A stretch of 64,000 bases of DNA, taken from Stereum hirsutum FP-91666 SS1. Lineage: Eukaryota > Basidiomycota > Agaricomycetes > Russulales > Stereaceae. The translations under genes and the position numbers were made by a program. This document shows, piece after piece, positions 25,360-37,396 of the stretch (within the stretch, counting starts at the first letter, position 1; each line of letters begins with the position of its first letter). Where the stretch lies: NCBI RefSeq assembly GCF_000264905.1, contig NW_006763143.1:341711-405710 (forward strand), written 5' to 3'. Below the pieces are notes generated by a model. That model was not told the origin of the DNA. It worked only from the letters and a program-made list of their open reading frames with translations, and ran no database searches.

Positions 25360-26294
25360 AGAAGGTGTTGAGTCTAAGTTGGTGGCTGTTGACGATCAGA
25401 GGCGGTGGATCGCTGCACTTGGATGATCGAGGGGATGCTGGTAGTCGGCTGGGGGAGAAGGTATCGTGTTCTTGGGGTGACCGCCATATACACAGTGTAT
25501 GGTACCGTCAGGATACCCCTATACCCCTCTATCTTCGCCTCTGTTGGTGCTCCTAATGCATATCGGCCCTGACACCGCCTCGATACGGTCGTGCTTGTGG
25601 GCATCCGAAACGTTCAAGTGTAGCTGATGTCTTTCACCCATCCCTCTTCGACTTCCCATTTTGCGCGGTCCTGAACTCGACGAAGCCGGGTTGGGGCTCG
25701 GTGCGCTCACTTATGGCGAGCAACAGACGATTTGTGCTCGATGTCGATGCTTTTGGTGAGGGTGGCGGATGAGGGGAGAAGACAGAGCGGTGATATCTTT
25801 CTATTTTATCTATGTTATACGCAATACTTGTAGTCACTTACGACTAACAGCTCGTGTTTTGTGGTAGACGAACATCCATTTTCTTATTACATTAGCCTTG
25901 TAGCCCACCCATCCATCATTTACCCCTTTGTTTGCTTTGTATTTGTTGCAATTCTGAATTCATAGTCACTCGTTTGTTGTTTTGCTTGCATTCTTCGATA
26001 GACAATTCTCTTGACACGGTATATCGCATACAAACCTTGCAATGCCTAGATGGCTCAGATGTAAGTCGAGCTCATGAGATGAGTCTACGGTGGGCCACAC
26101 TGAGGATTTCAAATAAAACTACAACGCGATCGAGCGCGTCGCATATTGGACTACGCCACGTCGCCTCGCCACCTTCAAGCTTGGCTTCTGCCAGCAACAG
26201 CCCTTGAGGATACCACACCCCCAGACTATTCTGACTCTATTGTGAACGGTCGGAAACTCAAGCTTGTTTCCTTGACTTATTACTGGCATAAATC
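25360..26294. other. Intergenic
   Basis: 3' flank of the protease gene and promoter side of the mannosidase gene; both point the same way. No coding signal seen. Confidence 0.5.
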
Positions 26295-29200
26295 ATGTCA
26301 GGACAGGAAGCCCCAGAGCTTCGGCAGCGAAAGGCAACAGGGGGCACCAACCCAGCGCCTGCCTCGAGTGGACATATCGTGCAACCTGGAGACGTGCGTT
26401 TCTCCTCTACTCGTTTAGGAATTGATCTATTTGAAGAGTTCTTTCAATGCGACTGATATTATATGTGTCGAATTTAGATCCACAAAAGTACCTCCGCGAC
26501 CGTGACGCGACTAGTATACATTGGTGTTGTTGGATTGGTGACGTTCTTGATATTCCAGGTACGGCCAAAGGCTTCAATAATCTTTGAGGTTGTGGAGATT
26601 CTAATAATGGTATCCGTACGGAAATGAAGTACCGTTCCTTCTTTGGACTGGATACCCCGGCGCTGCGAGAGCTGCCTGGCGCGAGCAAGGGCACTTATGT
26701 TGGTTTCGAGGCGGATGTGGAGAAGCGGGATGCAGTAGTGGAAGCATTCCGAGTACGTCCTATCACGCTCCTTTGACCTTGTTCCTCTGCTGACAATGTC
26801 ACGACCACTTGAACAGCATGCATGGCTAGCCTATGGTGAGCCATTTCGATACTCTCATCGAAATTGCTGTGTTTGAGGCTAATATGTCCAGAGAGGGACG
26901 CAATGGGTGACGATGAATATCATCCCATAAGCCACATGGGGTCCAACCTCACAGCCGCTGGAGGGATCGGATACACGGTCGTCGACTCGATTGATACTAT
27001 GCTGCTAATGGGCCTCACGGAGGAGTATGAGCGAGCAAGGGACTGGGTGGCTACGAATATGACGTTCGACCGGGATGCGAACTTCAATACCTTTGAGGTT
27101 CGTCCCATTCTTCTAGGAACACTACGGGAACATCTCCGGATCTATGAGATATGTAGTACTGATCGCTCGGCTCCTGACAGACGACTATCCGTGTCCTTGG
27201 CGGCCTCCTCGCGGCACATCATCTCTCCAACGAGGAACCCATCTTCCTCGAAAAAGCAAAAGAGCTTGCAGACCGCATCCTTCCGGTCTTTGAAACCGAG
27301 TCCGGGCTCCCACTCTCCATGGTCAATCTCGGTAAACGAGAGGGCGTGCCAGACAGGGATAATAACGGACTGGTTAGCACGGCGGAGGCCGCGACCCTGC
27401 AGTTGGAGTTTAGGTATTTGAGCTTCTTGACGGACGAGGACGTGTATTGGAAGAAGGCTGAGAGGGTTCGTTTGTTCTCGTCTCGGGGATGATGACGATG
27501 CTGAACTGGTGAATTGTGTGATAGGTCATGGCCGTAATCAAAGCGGCGAGGATGGCGCCTGGGCTAGCGAGCATCTTCATGAAGTGAGTTCATCTCCTGG
27601 AACACATATTTCTGCAACTTGAAATTAATCGGTCGCGTGCTGCAGCCCAAAAGATGGAAAGTTTGTCACTTCCGCGATTAGACTGGGGTCTCGTGGCGAC
27701 TCATTCTACGAATACTTGCTGTAAGAACCCCTTTACTTCACTAGAATTCGTCGAACTAACCGACATCCATACAGCAAGCAATACGTCCAGACTGTACTTA
27801 TTTTATATTCTATAAGCCGCCTTCGGTCGCTCACAGTCTCTCTCACCTCTAGGACTTGACTGAGGACGTTTACAAGGATGTACGTTATCCAATCATTCAG
27901 CAACACCGGCTTTTCATACTCACTGATAGATATTAATGACACCAGATGTATGATTACACGATGGATGCCATTCATTCCCACCTTGTCCAAAAGAGCATGG
28001 AGTCTGGCCTGACCTACACCTCCGAACTCGTCCCCGAGCGCGACCAAAACAACCAAATGTAGGTCCTCGTTACACTACATTCACGGTCCACGATTCGTTA
28101 CCCCTCGTTTGGAGCATCTCGGTCTGGTCGCACTTACAAACCTTCGGCACGGTTCACGTAGGTCATGGCGCCTTATGCCCAAACAAGACTTCCTCGTCTG
28201 TTTCTTCGGCGGCTCGCTCATGCTCGGCGCCACACGTACAGGCTCCCTCGTTCATCCGGTATCTAGACCACCTTTACCTGAAGAGCTGAGCGAAACGGGA
28301 CAGAGAGACTGGAGGACGGGCGCGGAGTTGATCAAGACATGTATGGCCACTCATGATACCAAGACGTACGTTTGCTCTCCTTTCTGTTACGCTCATTACC
28401 TTAGATGGATACGTGTTGTGAGCTCTTGAACTGACGTGACGACTTGCGTTGGTGGTCTCGATAACTATAGGGGCCTAGCACCTGAGATTGCACATTTCAG
28501 AATTCCGACCGACGGTTTGGAAAGGACCATGCCTTATGCGCCGAAGGACTGGTATATTAAGGGTGCACGGTACGTTCTTACCTCTTGTTGACTCGACCTG
28601 CATGGAAATAAACTCATATCGATGATTCATTCAGACCAGGTGCTCCTGCACCATATGACGCTCGATACATCCTCCGGTACGTTTCCTTCCTTTTCTTACT
28701 CTCGCATCCAGATTCTGGACTTGAGGCAACGGGGAACTGATATGGGATCGCCACAGCCCCGAAACCGTAGAATCTCTCTTCATCGCCTTCCGTCTCACGG
28801 GCGACCAACGCTACCGTGACTACGGCTGGAACATCTTCAGCGCTATACAAACACATTGTAGGATTGAGAGTGGAGGGTTCGCAAGTATCATCAATGTCGA
28901 TGACGTGCCGGCTGAGCATGAGGATAAGATGGAGACGTTCTTGATGGTGCGTTTGGTTTCCCGTTTGCTTCCACTTACACTACTTTGAACTGGCCGGGCT
29001 GACGATGGGTGTTGTCCATAGAGCGAGACGTTGAAGTACTTGTTCTTGTTGTTCTCGGATGGGGATGTCGTTCCATTGGACAGTGAGTCGGGTTCCTGCT
29101 CCTCCCCTCTCACACGTTTGCGCCATTATTTTTACTGACGCTGCTTCACCTTCCCTCAGAATACGTGTTCAACACCGAGGTATGTGGTCTTCTTGCTCTT

Positions 29201-29300
29201 CCACTGTCAGGCCAGCGCTTGACTGTGGACGTTGTGCATTTATCTGTAGGCTCATCCGCTACCGATCTTCACGCCTACGATCCGGACGGGGTTCTCATGA
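26295..29300 (+). CDS. Class I alpha-1,2-mannosidase, glycoside hydrolase family 47
   Basis: Eighteen exons: 26295-26393, 26478-26558, 26630-26752, 26817-26835, 26892-27097, 27181-27465, 27525-27583, 27646-27720, 27775-27793, 27853-27879, 27946-28058, 28162-28365, 28471-28569, 28635-28676, 28757-28946, 29022-29082, 29160-29179, 29250-29300; 590 residues. It trims alpha-1,2-mannose from N-glycans in the ER/Golgi, or marks misfolded glycoproteins. It is a type II membrane protein: cytosolic tail, signal anchor about 44-60, then the lumenal catalytic barrel. Family marks: HMGSNLTAAGG and VDSIDTMLLMG, RPETVES (484-490, with an active-site Glu), the cysteines in KTC and THCR that form the conserved disulfide, and NTEAHP (572-577), whose Thr binds the catalytic calcium. 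The length fits ER mannosidase I. The gene is cut into very small exons (19, 19, 20, 27 nt). Confidence 0.93.
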
Positions 29301-29592
29301 TCGGTTTATCGAGTTCTTGTATAAGTCTGTTTATGCCCGATAGGGCTGTAGGTGATCGTAAGACCACGAGAATGCGGGTGCTACATATTTATGCAGGACG
29401 GTCTTGTCCACCAGTCAAGCACTGTCTTGATATATCCCAACAGCTCCGATGGCGTGCGGAATCATTCCTGCTATATATCCAGAACAATCTGAGAGAGCAG
29501 ATACGCTTTACTTCAGTACCAGATTTGTTCCATTTTGTGAGAAACTGGATATTACGATCTCAAACATAGGTAAGTATAGTATCTGTCCGACT

Positions 29593-32254
29593 TCAAGAAC
29601 TCGCAGCGGCTTTGATGAGCGCCGCCGCCCTCTCGGCGATAATGTAGACCGAAGCTTGGGTGTGTGCTGCCGGCACGAACGGCTGCATCCATATAGAGAA
29701 CGACAGAGCAAATGCAAGAAAGTCAGCATTGTTCACCAAATCACGTCCAGACACTATAAGCAATGAAGCACAAGACCTACAAGAATACCTGCATCGATGA
29801 TTCTCAGGCCCTTCACACCCTTGACCGTCAAATCGGGGTTGACGACGCCACTGGAGGTATCATTCCATGCGGACATCGCAGTGGTGCCGGTGGGGTGGAA
29901 GACCGTTCCGGCGTTGTCGCGCGCGAATTGGGCGAGTTCGTCGTCTGTCGTAGCATTTGCAGGGATGACCGTGTCTTTTACCGGTGGATGGTACGAGTGA
30001 GTATTGGGGCGAAAAATGGGAGCGTAGAGACTGACCGACGATGTAGTTGCTGAAAGCTGGAGAGCCGACGAAACGCCGGGCAGCCTTGATAGCTTCGACT
30101 ATAGTGTGGATGTCGAAGTCGGAATTCAGGAGCCCCTGGTATCGATAAACCGAAGTAAGGCATGCAAATTATTTAGTGTCCGTAGTCAACGGCACTCACA
30201 GGGTCAATAAGCGGAAAGTCGAAGGGATTTGTAGAGTTTATAGTCACGGTGCCACCTGTGTGTGCAAGGGTCATTGATCAAAAATGTTTAGCCAAGAGGG
30301 AAACAGAAAGGTGTGACGCACGAGACGTCGGAGAGACCACATTGGTCGCGATACTCAGGAAGTTTCCCGTTGCTGGAGGAGTGCCCAGAAAGCCATCCTA
30401 TCGAGAAATATCCTGCTCAGCAACTTATTCTCCACAGTACGAAAACAACGTACTATGAAAATGAACTCATAATGTGCACTCAACTTCCCCGCACTCGGAT
30501 CCTGCACGGTCTCAAAGATAGGATCATCCTCGGGCAATCTCAACCACCCAATTTCTGCCGAGCTCGCCGCAGCGAACAAACCTGTCCTGTTGTTTCGCCA
30601 CTGGGCTAAATCTTCGTTGAAGAGGGTTTGGTTGCGGTTGACGTCGTCGTATGTGAGATTCGAGTTGACTTGCCAGGTGTTGGGGAGGAAGACGTGGTCC
30701 TGTAGGTTGGAACCGACGAAGGGAAGGTCAACGACGGCGGAGATGTTGAGTGAGGAGAGGTTGGCTGTGGGGCCCAGGCCTGAGAGGAGGAGAATTTGTG
30801 GCGTGTTGATGGCGCCGGCTGGATAGAAGTAGTGAACATGAGGCAACCTCCGACTCAAAATCGGAGCAAAACATGACGAACCAGACAGGATGACTTCCTT
30901 TGTTGCATTGACAGCGTAGACACTGCCTAGAAAGTATCCAATCATATCAACGGTATGTTTACATCTCGAGGCATACAACTGACTCACTAGTCGAGTTCAG
31001 CGCGAACTGAACACCGCGGATGACAGGAACTCCGCTTTCCTCACCGATCTTAAAAACCTTCGTAACCTGTGTATTGATGAGCACGTCAAGATTGTCCCAG
31101 TTCGAGGCCGGTTCGAGGTAAGTGTTGGCTGCATCCTGTCTCGAGCCGTTCCGAATGGCGTATTGACCCCAACCTGCCATGCATAACAGATGTTGATTAG
31201 TTCGCTGGCCCATATACGGGGAAGAAATAGAAGCGCTCACTAATTCCAATGGTGTCTCCGGAGTTCATGTCCTCGTTGAAGGGAAACTCGCTAAGCTCAG
31301 AGGTAGTGTTGAAAATTCTGCCATCGAGATTCGGCAGCAACCCTTGGACGCTGATGCCAACTAGACCATTCGTTCCGTGAATAGAAGGTATGACCTCTCC
31401 AGCGGTATTATGTCCATCAGCGGGAGGGACAAGCTGCTCGATCTACAATGACAAGAAAATAAGCTATAGATCTGCTCATCGGGCATGGAAGCCTGCATTT
31501 CACAGACACAAGAAGCTCACTCCGTGAATGAAAGGTTGAAGAGCGTCCCACGACCAACCATCATCGCCAGTGACCCGCGCGTAACGGTCAAAGTCGTCCT
31601 TCGATCCTCTAGTCCAGGCCTGATCGTTGACACAGGAAGAACCCCCAAGGAGTTTCCCACGAGGATAGTCGATGCTACGACCGTTCAGCCCTACCGACAT
31701 TGGCAGACATATACGTCAATGTCATGACCATGGACATGTATCGAGTGACAGACCTGGTTGCGGAGTGGTCACGTAATTCCTTGACAGAGGGGGACGCAAG
31801 GTTGAGGGACGTATATAAACTAGGAAAGAGAATGACATACCAATCCCAAGGCTGATTTGGAGTCAGAGTTTCGCTCAAGAAAGGAATGGCGACGTCTTCA
31901 ATGTCATCCGGGCTACCATCACAAAGAATACAGCATCTATATCAACCAAATGTTCACAAAAAATCAAGCACAAAATACGAAACCTACAGCCCTCCAGCTT
32001 CTATGATTAATACGTTTGTGGTAGAGCTCTCCGCGAGTCGGCGAGCCACGACGCTCCCACCAGGACCAGCTTGATCGGGCAAACAAATCAGAATTGGAAC
32101 GAAATTCAAGGGGGACCTGAGATGCGCAAAACGTACCACCAACGATGACATAGTCGTACTCTCGACTGGGTAACTGAGATGGATCAGTGTAAATCGCAGC
32201 GTAGGCACCACGTAGTGCAAACACTGCACTCAAGAGAGAAAGGGAAGCATACAT
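29593..32254 (-). CDS. Secreted GMC oxidoreductase (aryl-alcohol oxidase-like), paralogue 1
   Basis: Fourteen exons (32254-32137, 32069-31988, 31912-31841, 31779-31754, 31690-31521, 31442-31241, 31173-30988, 30926-30882, 30818-30454, 30397-30322, 30255-30200, 30135-30036, 29974-29781, 29682-29593) give 593 residues. It is a flavoenzyme of the glucose-methanol-choline family, oxidising alcohols or sugars, usually releasing H2O2 outside the cell. Signal peptide 1-19; FAD motif VIVGAGPGGS (36-45) with a downstream IIEAGG; the GMC signature GGSSCVN; second signature AGAINTPQ; catalytic His pair H526 (FHPTG) and H571 (PAAHTQA). Many N-glycosylation sites. A GWGQ glycine is replaced by Ser at an exon junction (ATT-A | GT). 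Substrate is unknown. It converges with the GH47 gene, 292 bp apart. Confidence 0.93.
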
Positions 32255-32300
32255 CGTGCCAAGACGCCGAAAACAGTCGTCCCTCTACCCGAGTCGACTG

Positions 32301-32308
32301 CTTTTATA
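32301..32308 (-). promoter_or_regulatory. TATA box of GMC paralogue 1
   Basis: TATAAAAG on the minus strand, about 47 bases before the start codon at 32254. Confidence 0.6.
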
Positions 32309-34984
32309 TCTAGTCATACAATTGACCCTTGAGGAGCGGCCGACCAGGATTGTCTGCAACATGAGATGGATAGCGAATGTCCTGTACTCACCGGAAGGGT
32401 GAAAATCCAGGGACTCTGGACCTGACGACGACGAAAGAGTGCACTAAAGCCGAAGTCAATATAGTCCAGTACAATGAAGTAAGGAAGTGATAGTCAAACC
32501 GCACCTCAAAAACTCCTAATGGCGTATCGAGGATCCTCGTAAACGCGCTGCGGGTGGTCTCAAACGTGCAAGAACACGAGATGCGGTGAGCGGGTTGGCC
32601 AGAAGAAGTATAGCATCGGTACTCGCGGGTGACGCTTACTCGGTGCGACACCGAGTTACATAGCGCGTGCATGAAGTGGAGGAGTGCTCAGACCTTCAGT
32701 ACGAACTGTACGAGACGAGTGACCTCCTATACATCATCTTGGGTCTAAGTAGATCATTCGTCAAAGCAGAGTGCTGCACCAGCTCTACTACGTTCCACAT
32801 ATCCCTCAAGTCAACGACCGGGGTTGTGTCAGAGAGAAACTCGGGGATAACTTTTGGCTGTGTAAGCTTGACCGGCCTGCATCGGCAAGCGTATGAAGAA
32901 TGGAAGGATGGGGAGAGACGAAACACTGGATGTCTATCCATAGGACATGTAGGTTAAAACAGTCCCGAACACACAGCTGAACTTCGACAGCTCTGCGGCA
33001 GAGGAAAATGAGCCCTGCAGCTGGGTCTGTGCATGTAGTGAATGACTACCCGTAGAGGGTTTGTGCAGATCCTGGAGGCCTAGATACACAGAAAGGAAGC
33101 CCAATTCGATTCTTTATTGGATAGGGTACCCTGCGTTTGTGTTTATGTGCATCAAGAAACGCTCCTAGGCTGCTACGGATAGCCATCCAGTCCCGTAGGG
33201 CGCCGCGTAGCGCTTGCCCTGGCAGAGATGATTGAGCAGCTCCGTGGGGAGTGCAAAATGGCAAACCTGTGAGGATCATCCAAGCGTCAAAGATTGCAGT
33301 GATGAGAAGCATCCCTAGTTTACGGCGTGCTGCTATATACAAGCATGAGAGGGTGGATGGAGGGACGAAAGACGAAGACAAAACGAAACACCGGTGACAG
33401 GGATATCGGCAGCCTGATATTTCGTGGGAACATTCTGTCTCGAAACGCCACACATATTCCTGTGGCCCGCCACACATTCGAGCCCCAGACCTCATCGTCT
33501 GGGGAAGGTTTACTACGAGCCTTCGTAGCTATGGCCTCACCTATACCATAGACTCTTACAGCGCTTGCATTCGCGAGAATAGTGTTATACTACTCACTTG
33601 AAGTCGATGAACCGCAAGCGAAACCTCCACGATTGCGAGCCGAAACTGGAGATAGGGCCAACCGGAATAGATAAATAGACGTAGCCATCGTATCCAAACG
33701 AGAGCTCTACACAACGTGCGTATAAGTGCATAATCGAAATAGTCCGACCCAAGTAGGTGAGAAATCTAGAGATTCGGACGTCGACCCGGGGCCCAGTACA
33801 GACTACAACTAGTACCGCGAAAGGTGGAGCAAACGCATAAATAAACCAGATGATGCTCGACGGTGTAGAACGAATCGGATAGCAGCAGTCCCTGTACGTA
33901 GACTGATGAACTGGCACCTAAGGCCAACGACACCGACTCGGAGGTACGTCACCCTGAAGCTTCAAGGCTCGAGCAGGACAACGAATGGGGATAAATATGT
34001 GGGGAGGATAGGGGCTGCCGCCTATGCGATGCGGATAGGGGCTTCTATAGGATGATGATGGCGATGGCGAAAGACAAGACGACGCGTGACGAAATCGTCA
34101 CGAACGTCGAACAGTTCAGAAGCTCTGCATGTACATGGTACTAGCGAGGCAACTACATGGATACGAACGGATGAAAAGAGGGAGGGAGGGACGGAGGGGG
34201 TGAGGGAAGGTGCGTGACAAAATGAAAGTGGCGGTGGTGGGTAAGAACATATGCATAGAAACATAAGAAGGAGAAAAAACGAAGACTAAATGTTATATAC
34301 TTTTATTCGTTCCAATCCCGAAAACAGGGCGTATGGAGAAGGGGTCGCGAGTCACCCTCGCCCTCGATCAGCAGCCGTAAGCCACGAAGGAGATGTCCTT
34401 GATCACAAGGTAACAACAGTCGAAGCGAACGAAAAGCTGCGAAGGCGAGGCGAAAGAATGACCGTATAAACGGTGATCATCAATAGAGATCACAGTCAGA
34501 GGGGGAAGTACTACTCGAATATAACTGTAGACAGAGAAGCGAAAGAACGGGGGCGAGACCAGAGGGGATGATATGATACGAGGGAGAGAAACCAAAAGTA
34601 TGCAACGTGTATGTACGTAGTGAATCCTGATAGAGACCGAGACAGATAGCGAAAATAACTGAAAAGAGGAGAGATATGGACTAAGGGACGAGATGGAGGT
34701 ACGCTAAAAGAGGAGAAAGATGGAGAGAATGAGATAATAGATAGGGAGAAGAGACGGAGAGGGGGAAATCAAGACATGTACGACTACTATAGGACACTGT
34801 AAACTGTAAAGAATATGCAACCGAAACCAAACCCAAAACGAGCCAAAGCGATCGACAATAATGCAATAGAAACTTAGACCAAGACCATATATCACCAACA
34901 ACACCACGTAGGTCTCAACGCGGGACACGTCTAGTGAAGAACGAATAAGGGAGTCATTGGCCCCAACATGGAAGCTGTCGAGCC
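32309..34984. other. Gene-poor stretch with a repeat relic
   Basis: No convincing gene. A minus-strand frame 33917-33594 has hydrophobic segments (IIWFIYAFAPPFAVLVVV) but no other support. The degenerate repeat copy B is at 33046-33169. The right part (about 34000-34984) is probably the 3' end of the zinc-finger transcript; it is rich in GA runs. Confidence 0.4.
33046..33169. repeat. Degenerate dispersed repeat, copy B
   Basis: Partner of the stretch at 1101-1236: the same ordered blocks in the same strand, with many substitutions. It shows that this family is dispersed in the genome. Confidence 0.4.
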
Positions 34985-36565
34985 TCATCCCGACTCCACG
35001 CCCTCTGACGCCGTACGCCCGGCATCGGGGTCCCCCGTGTGCACCTTCTGATGTTGGAGCAGATTATCATGTCTACTGAACCACTTATCGCACCCTGGAA
35101 AGTCGCACTGATACGCTATAATAAAAAAGGCAAAAACACGAAAACCAACCGGTTAGCCCCTATCCTCTGACTTCTTGATGCGAAAAAGAAAGCAATAGTG
35201 GAGGGATCGAAGAGGAAAGAAATAAAGGGGAAACGTACGTTTCTCGTTGGTGTGTATACTCCTCACGTGCCTCTTCAAATGCTCTCTCCTCGCAAAACAC
35301 TTCGAACACCCTTTCACCGTACAAACGTATATCCTCCCATTCGCCCCTCCTGGCGGTGGCGTCGCTGCAGGTGTCGCAGGTGCCTTACCAGTGGTCATGG
35401 CGGCAGCTGCTGGAGGAACAAGTATAGGCACTTTCCTACCTCGACTGCGTTTTGTCAGGTTTGGAACAGGTAGTGGTGGCGGGACCCGTGTGCGGCGGTT
35501 GCCTGTCGTGAGAAGACTTGGATTGATGGGATCTGTCGGGTTCGATCCGGTGGAAGAGGAATTGGACGGTGGTTGAGTATCGGCTGCAGCGGATGTCGAG
35601 ACTGAGGCGGACGTGGAAGGTACAGCGCCGTCGAAGTCATATGACGAATGGTCCGACGCAGACGAAGGAGGTGTCGACGGCGTGCTCTCTGCCAGTCTCG
35701 AGCTTCCCACCCCACCTCTATACATATTCTCACCCGCATGCGTGCTCGCATAAGCTTTCTCCACGTTCCTCTTGCTCCTCGAGATACTCTTCGGCAGTGA
35801 TGCACTCCTCCCGGGTAGCGAACTCGACCTCAGGTTCCTCGTGCTCAATCTCACGCTCGCCGCTGACGAAGGCCTGCTACTCGGAGGAGTACCGGCATGC
35901 ACAGAGTTATTCGAGGTCGACGCGCCCGAAGGCGTCGTACTGTTCGCCCTCAAGTTAGCTAGATCAGCTAAGTTGGCGAGTTTCGAGAGGTTGAAGTTTG
36001 AGGCGGATTCGGGTGAAGGGGAGGTCGGCTGGGAATAGGAGTAAGGATGAAGACCAAGGGAACGGTTGAGTCGGCGGAGCTCGAGAGGGTGGAGGTGGAG
36101 GGTTGATTGGGGTTGGAAGTGGGTGTTGTGAGAGGAGGCTGCGGTAAAATTTGACGATGCGGGGCTACCGTAGCGGTAAGCAAAGTCTGTCGGGATGGGC
36201 GAGCTGTTGTACGTGCGAGGGGCAGTGGTCTGTGTTGAAAGGTATGCTGAGTTGAGATTAATTAATGGATTATGGAGAGTTGGGCGTACGTTGCGAAGGG
36301 GATCCTGAGCTGCTGCTACTGAAGCCAGGTGGTCGAGGGCGCTCAAACCCGAGTACTCAACTTCCATGTCCATGAAGGTGGGCGTTGCGCTTTGATGACG
36401 CTTCGGGTGGTTGTAGGTCGGTGGGTGTTCGAGAGAGGTAGGTTGCCCCTGGAGGTCAACGGAAAAGGCGGAAAAGGGGTATAAAGAAGCTGCCAGCTGG
36501 GACGGGCTATGCCAGGTCGGACCCTGAGGCGAAAAAAGTACAAAGGACGAACTAGAAAAAGACAC
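34985..36565 (-). CDS. C2H2 zinc-finger transcription factor, paralogue 1
   Basis: Exons 36565-36290, 36229-35239 and 35115-34985 give about 465 residues. Two C-terminal C2H2 fingers: YVCTVKGCSKCFARREHLKRH (finger 1, ending H-x4-H) and a second reading YQCDFPGCDKWFSRHDNLLQ and then QH-x3-H. The HLKRHVRSIHTNEK link is typical of fungal Msn2-like regulators. Upstream is a conserved VPNLTKRSRGRKVP stretch; the N-terminal ~370 residues are Ser/Thr/Pro-rich and likely disordered, with activation roles. It should bind DNA in the nucleus. The 60-nt intron 36289-36230 has no stop in frame, so it could also be read through. The start is the first ATG of the frame; an internal MDMEVEYSGL start is an alternative. 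Its targets are not visible. Confidence 0.85.
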
Positions 36566-37396
36566 GTCGCACCGTATCCAGCAAGTCCATTGTCAGCAAC
36601 CCACAAGCTCGAGGAGAGAAAAGGAGAGAAAATGGCGAATAAAAGGAGACTTACGGAGGTGGTGGTGGAAGACGGGGAAGGAGCGGGAGACAGGGGGCGA
36701 AAAAACTGGCCCAAGCTGGAGCAGAGCTGGAGCCCCTGTGTCTCCTTCCCCTTTGGGCGACCTCGGAAGATCGCTCCTGGCCCCGTGCCGGCAACTCGAT
36801 TCCCCTTTTTGGCAGACCCTCTCGCGTGCCACATCATCCGTTCGTCCTCAGCTTGAGCTTGCTCGGTCTCTTCCAAAAACAAATACTCTCGACGACGTCC
36901 TCGTTATTTTATGGGTAACTCGACTGAGCTGGCATTAGCTGGCATCCCGGGTAAGCTCCGAGGTCCAGGCAGTGCAGTAGCCAACTGTGACTTGGTGTGA
37001 GTACAATAGTACTGGCAGCAGGTAGCGGACATCAGGAAGTTCGCAGTCTGGCGCCGATATGGTATCCAATGACCCTCAATTGCTCTACATGGAATAATGC
37101 AATCGTCGCGCGACGGGGTCTGTAGCTTGTGCGTATAAGGCGGTGGCGTTGAACGAAATAGGGGCAAATGTCCATATGTGGCGTCGTGCTAGCTGAACAT
37201 TCTTCATGCTTCCATAAAAACATCACCTTCAAACTCAACAAAATTTGTTAAGTAAGGTCGCCACAGCGAACACAAACATATCTGAATTCTTCCATGCGAC
37301 TTCATGAATCTTCCGATCTTTCCCGAACCTTCTCAAACCCACGTCCTCGGGGCCACACCAGCCTAAAACAGCGCTACGTACCCAAAACCTCAACGC
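36566..37396. other. Intergenic
   Basis: Upstream side of the zinc-finger gene and 3' side of the dioxygenase gene. A minus-strand frame across 36882-36343 lies in another frame of the zinc-finger 5' end and is not supported. Confidence 0.45.

Noticed and set aside
33594..33917. Small membrane protein on the minus strand
   Set aside because: Hydrophobic segments are present, but there are no relatives I can recognise and no continuing exons.
36343..36882. Minus-strand frame overlapping the zinc-finger 5' end
   Set aside because: It overlaps the zinc-finger gene in another frame and lacks any motif.
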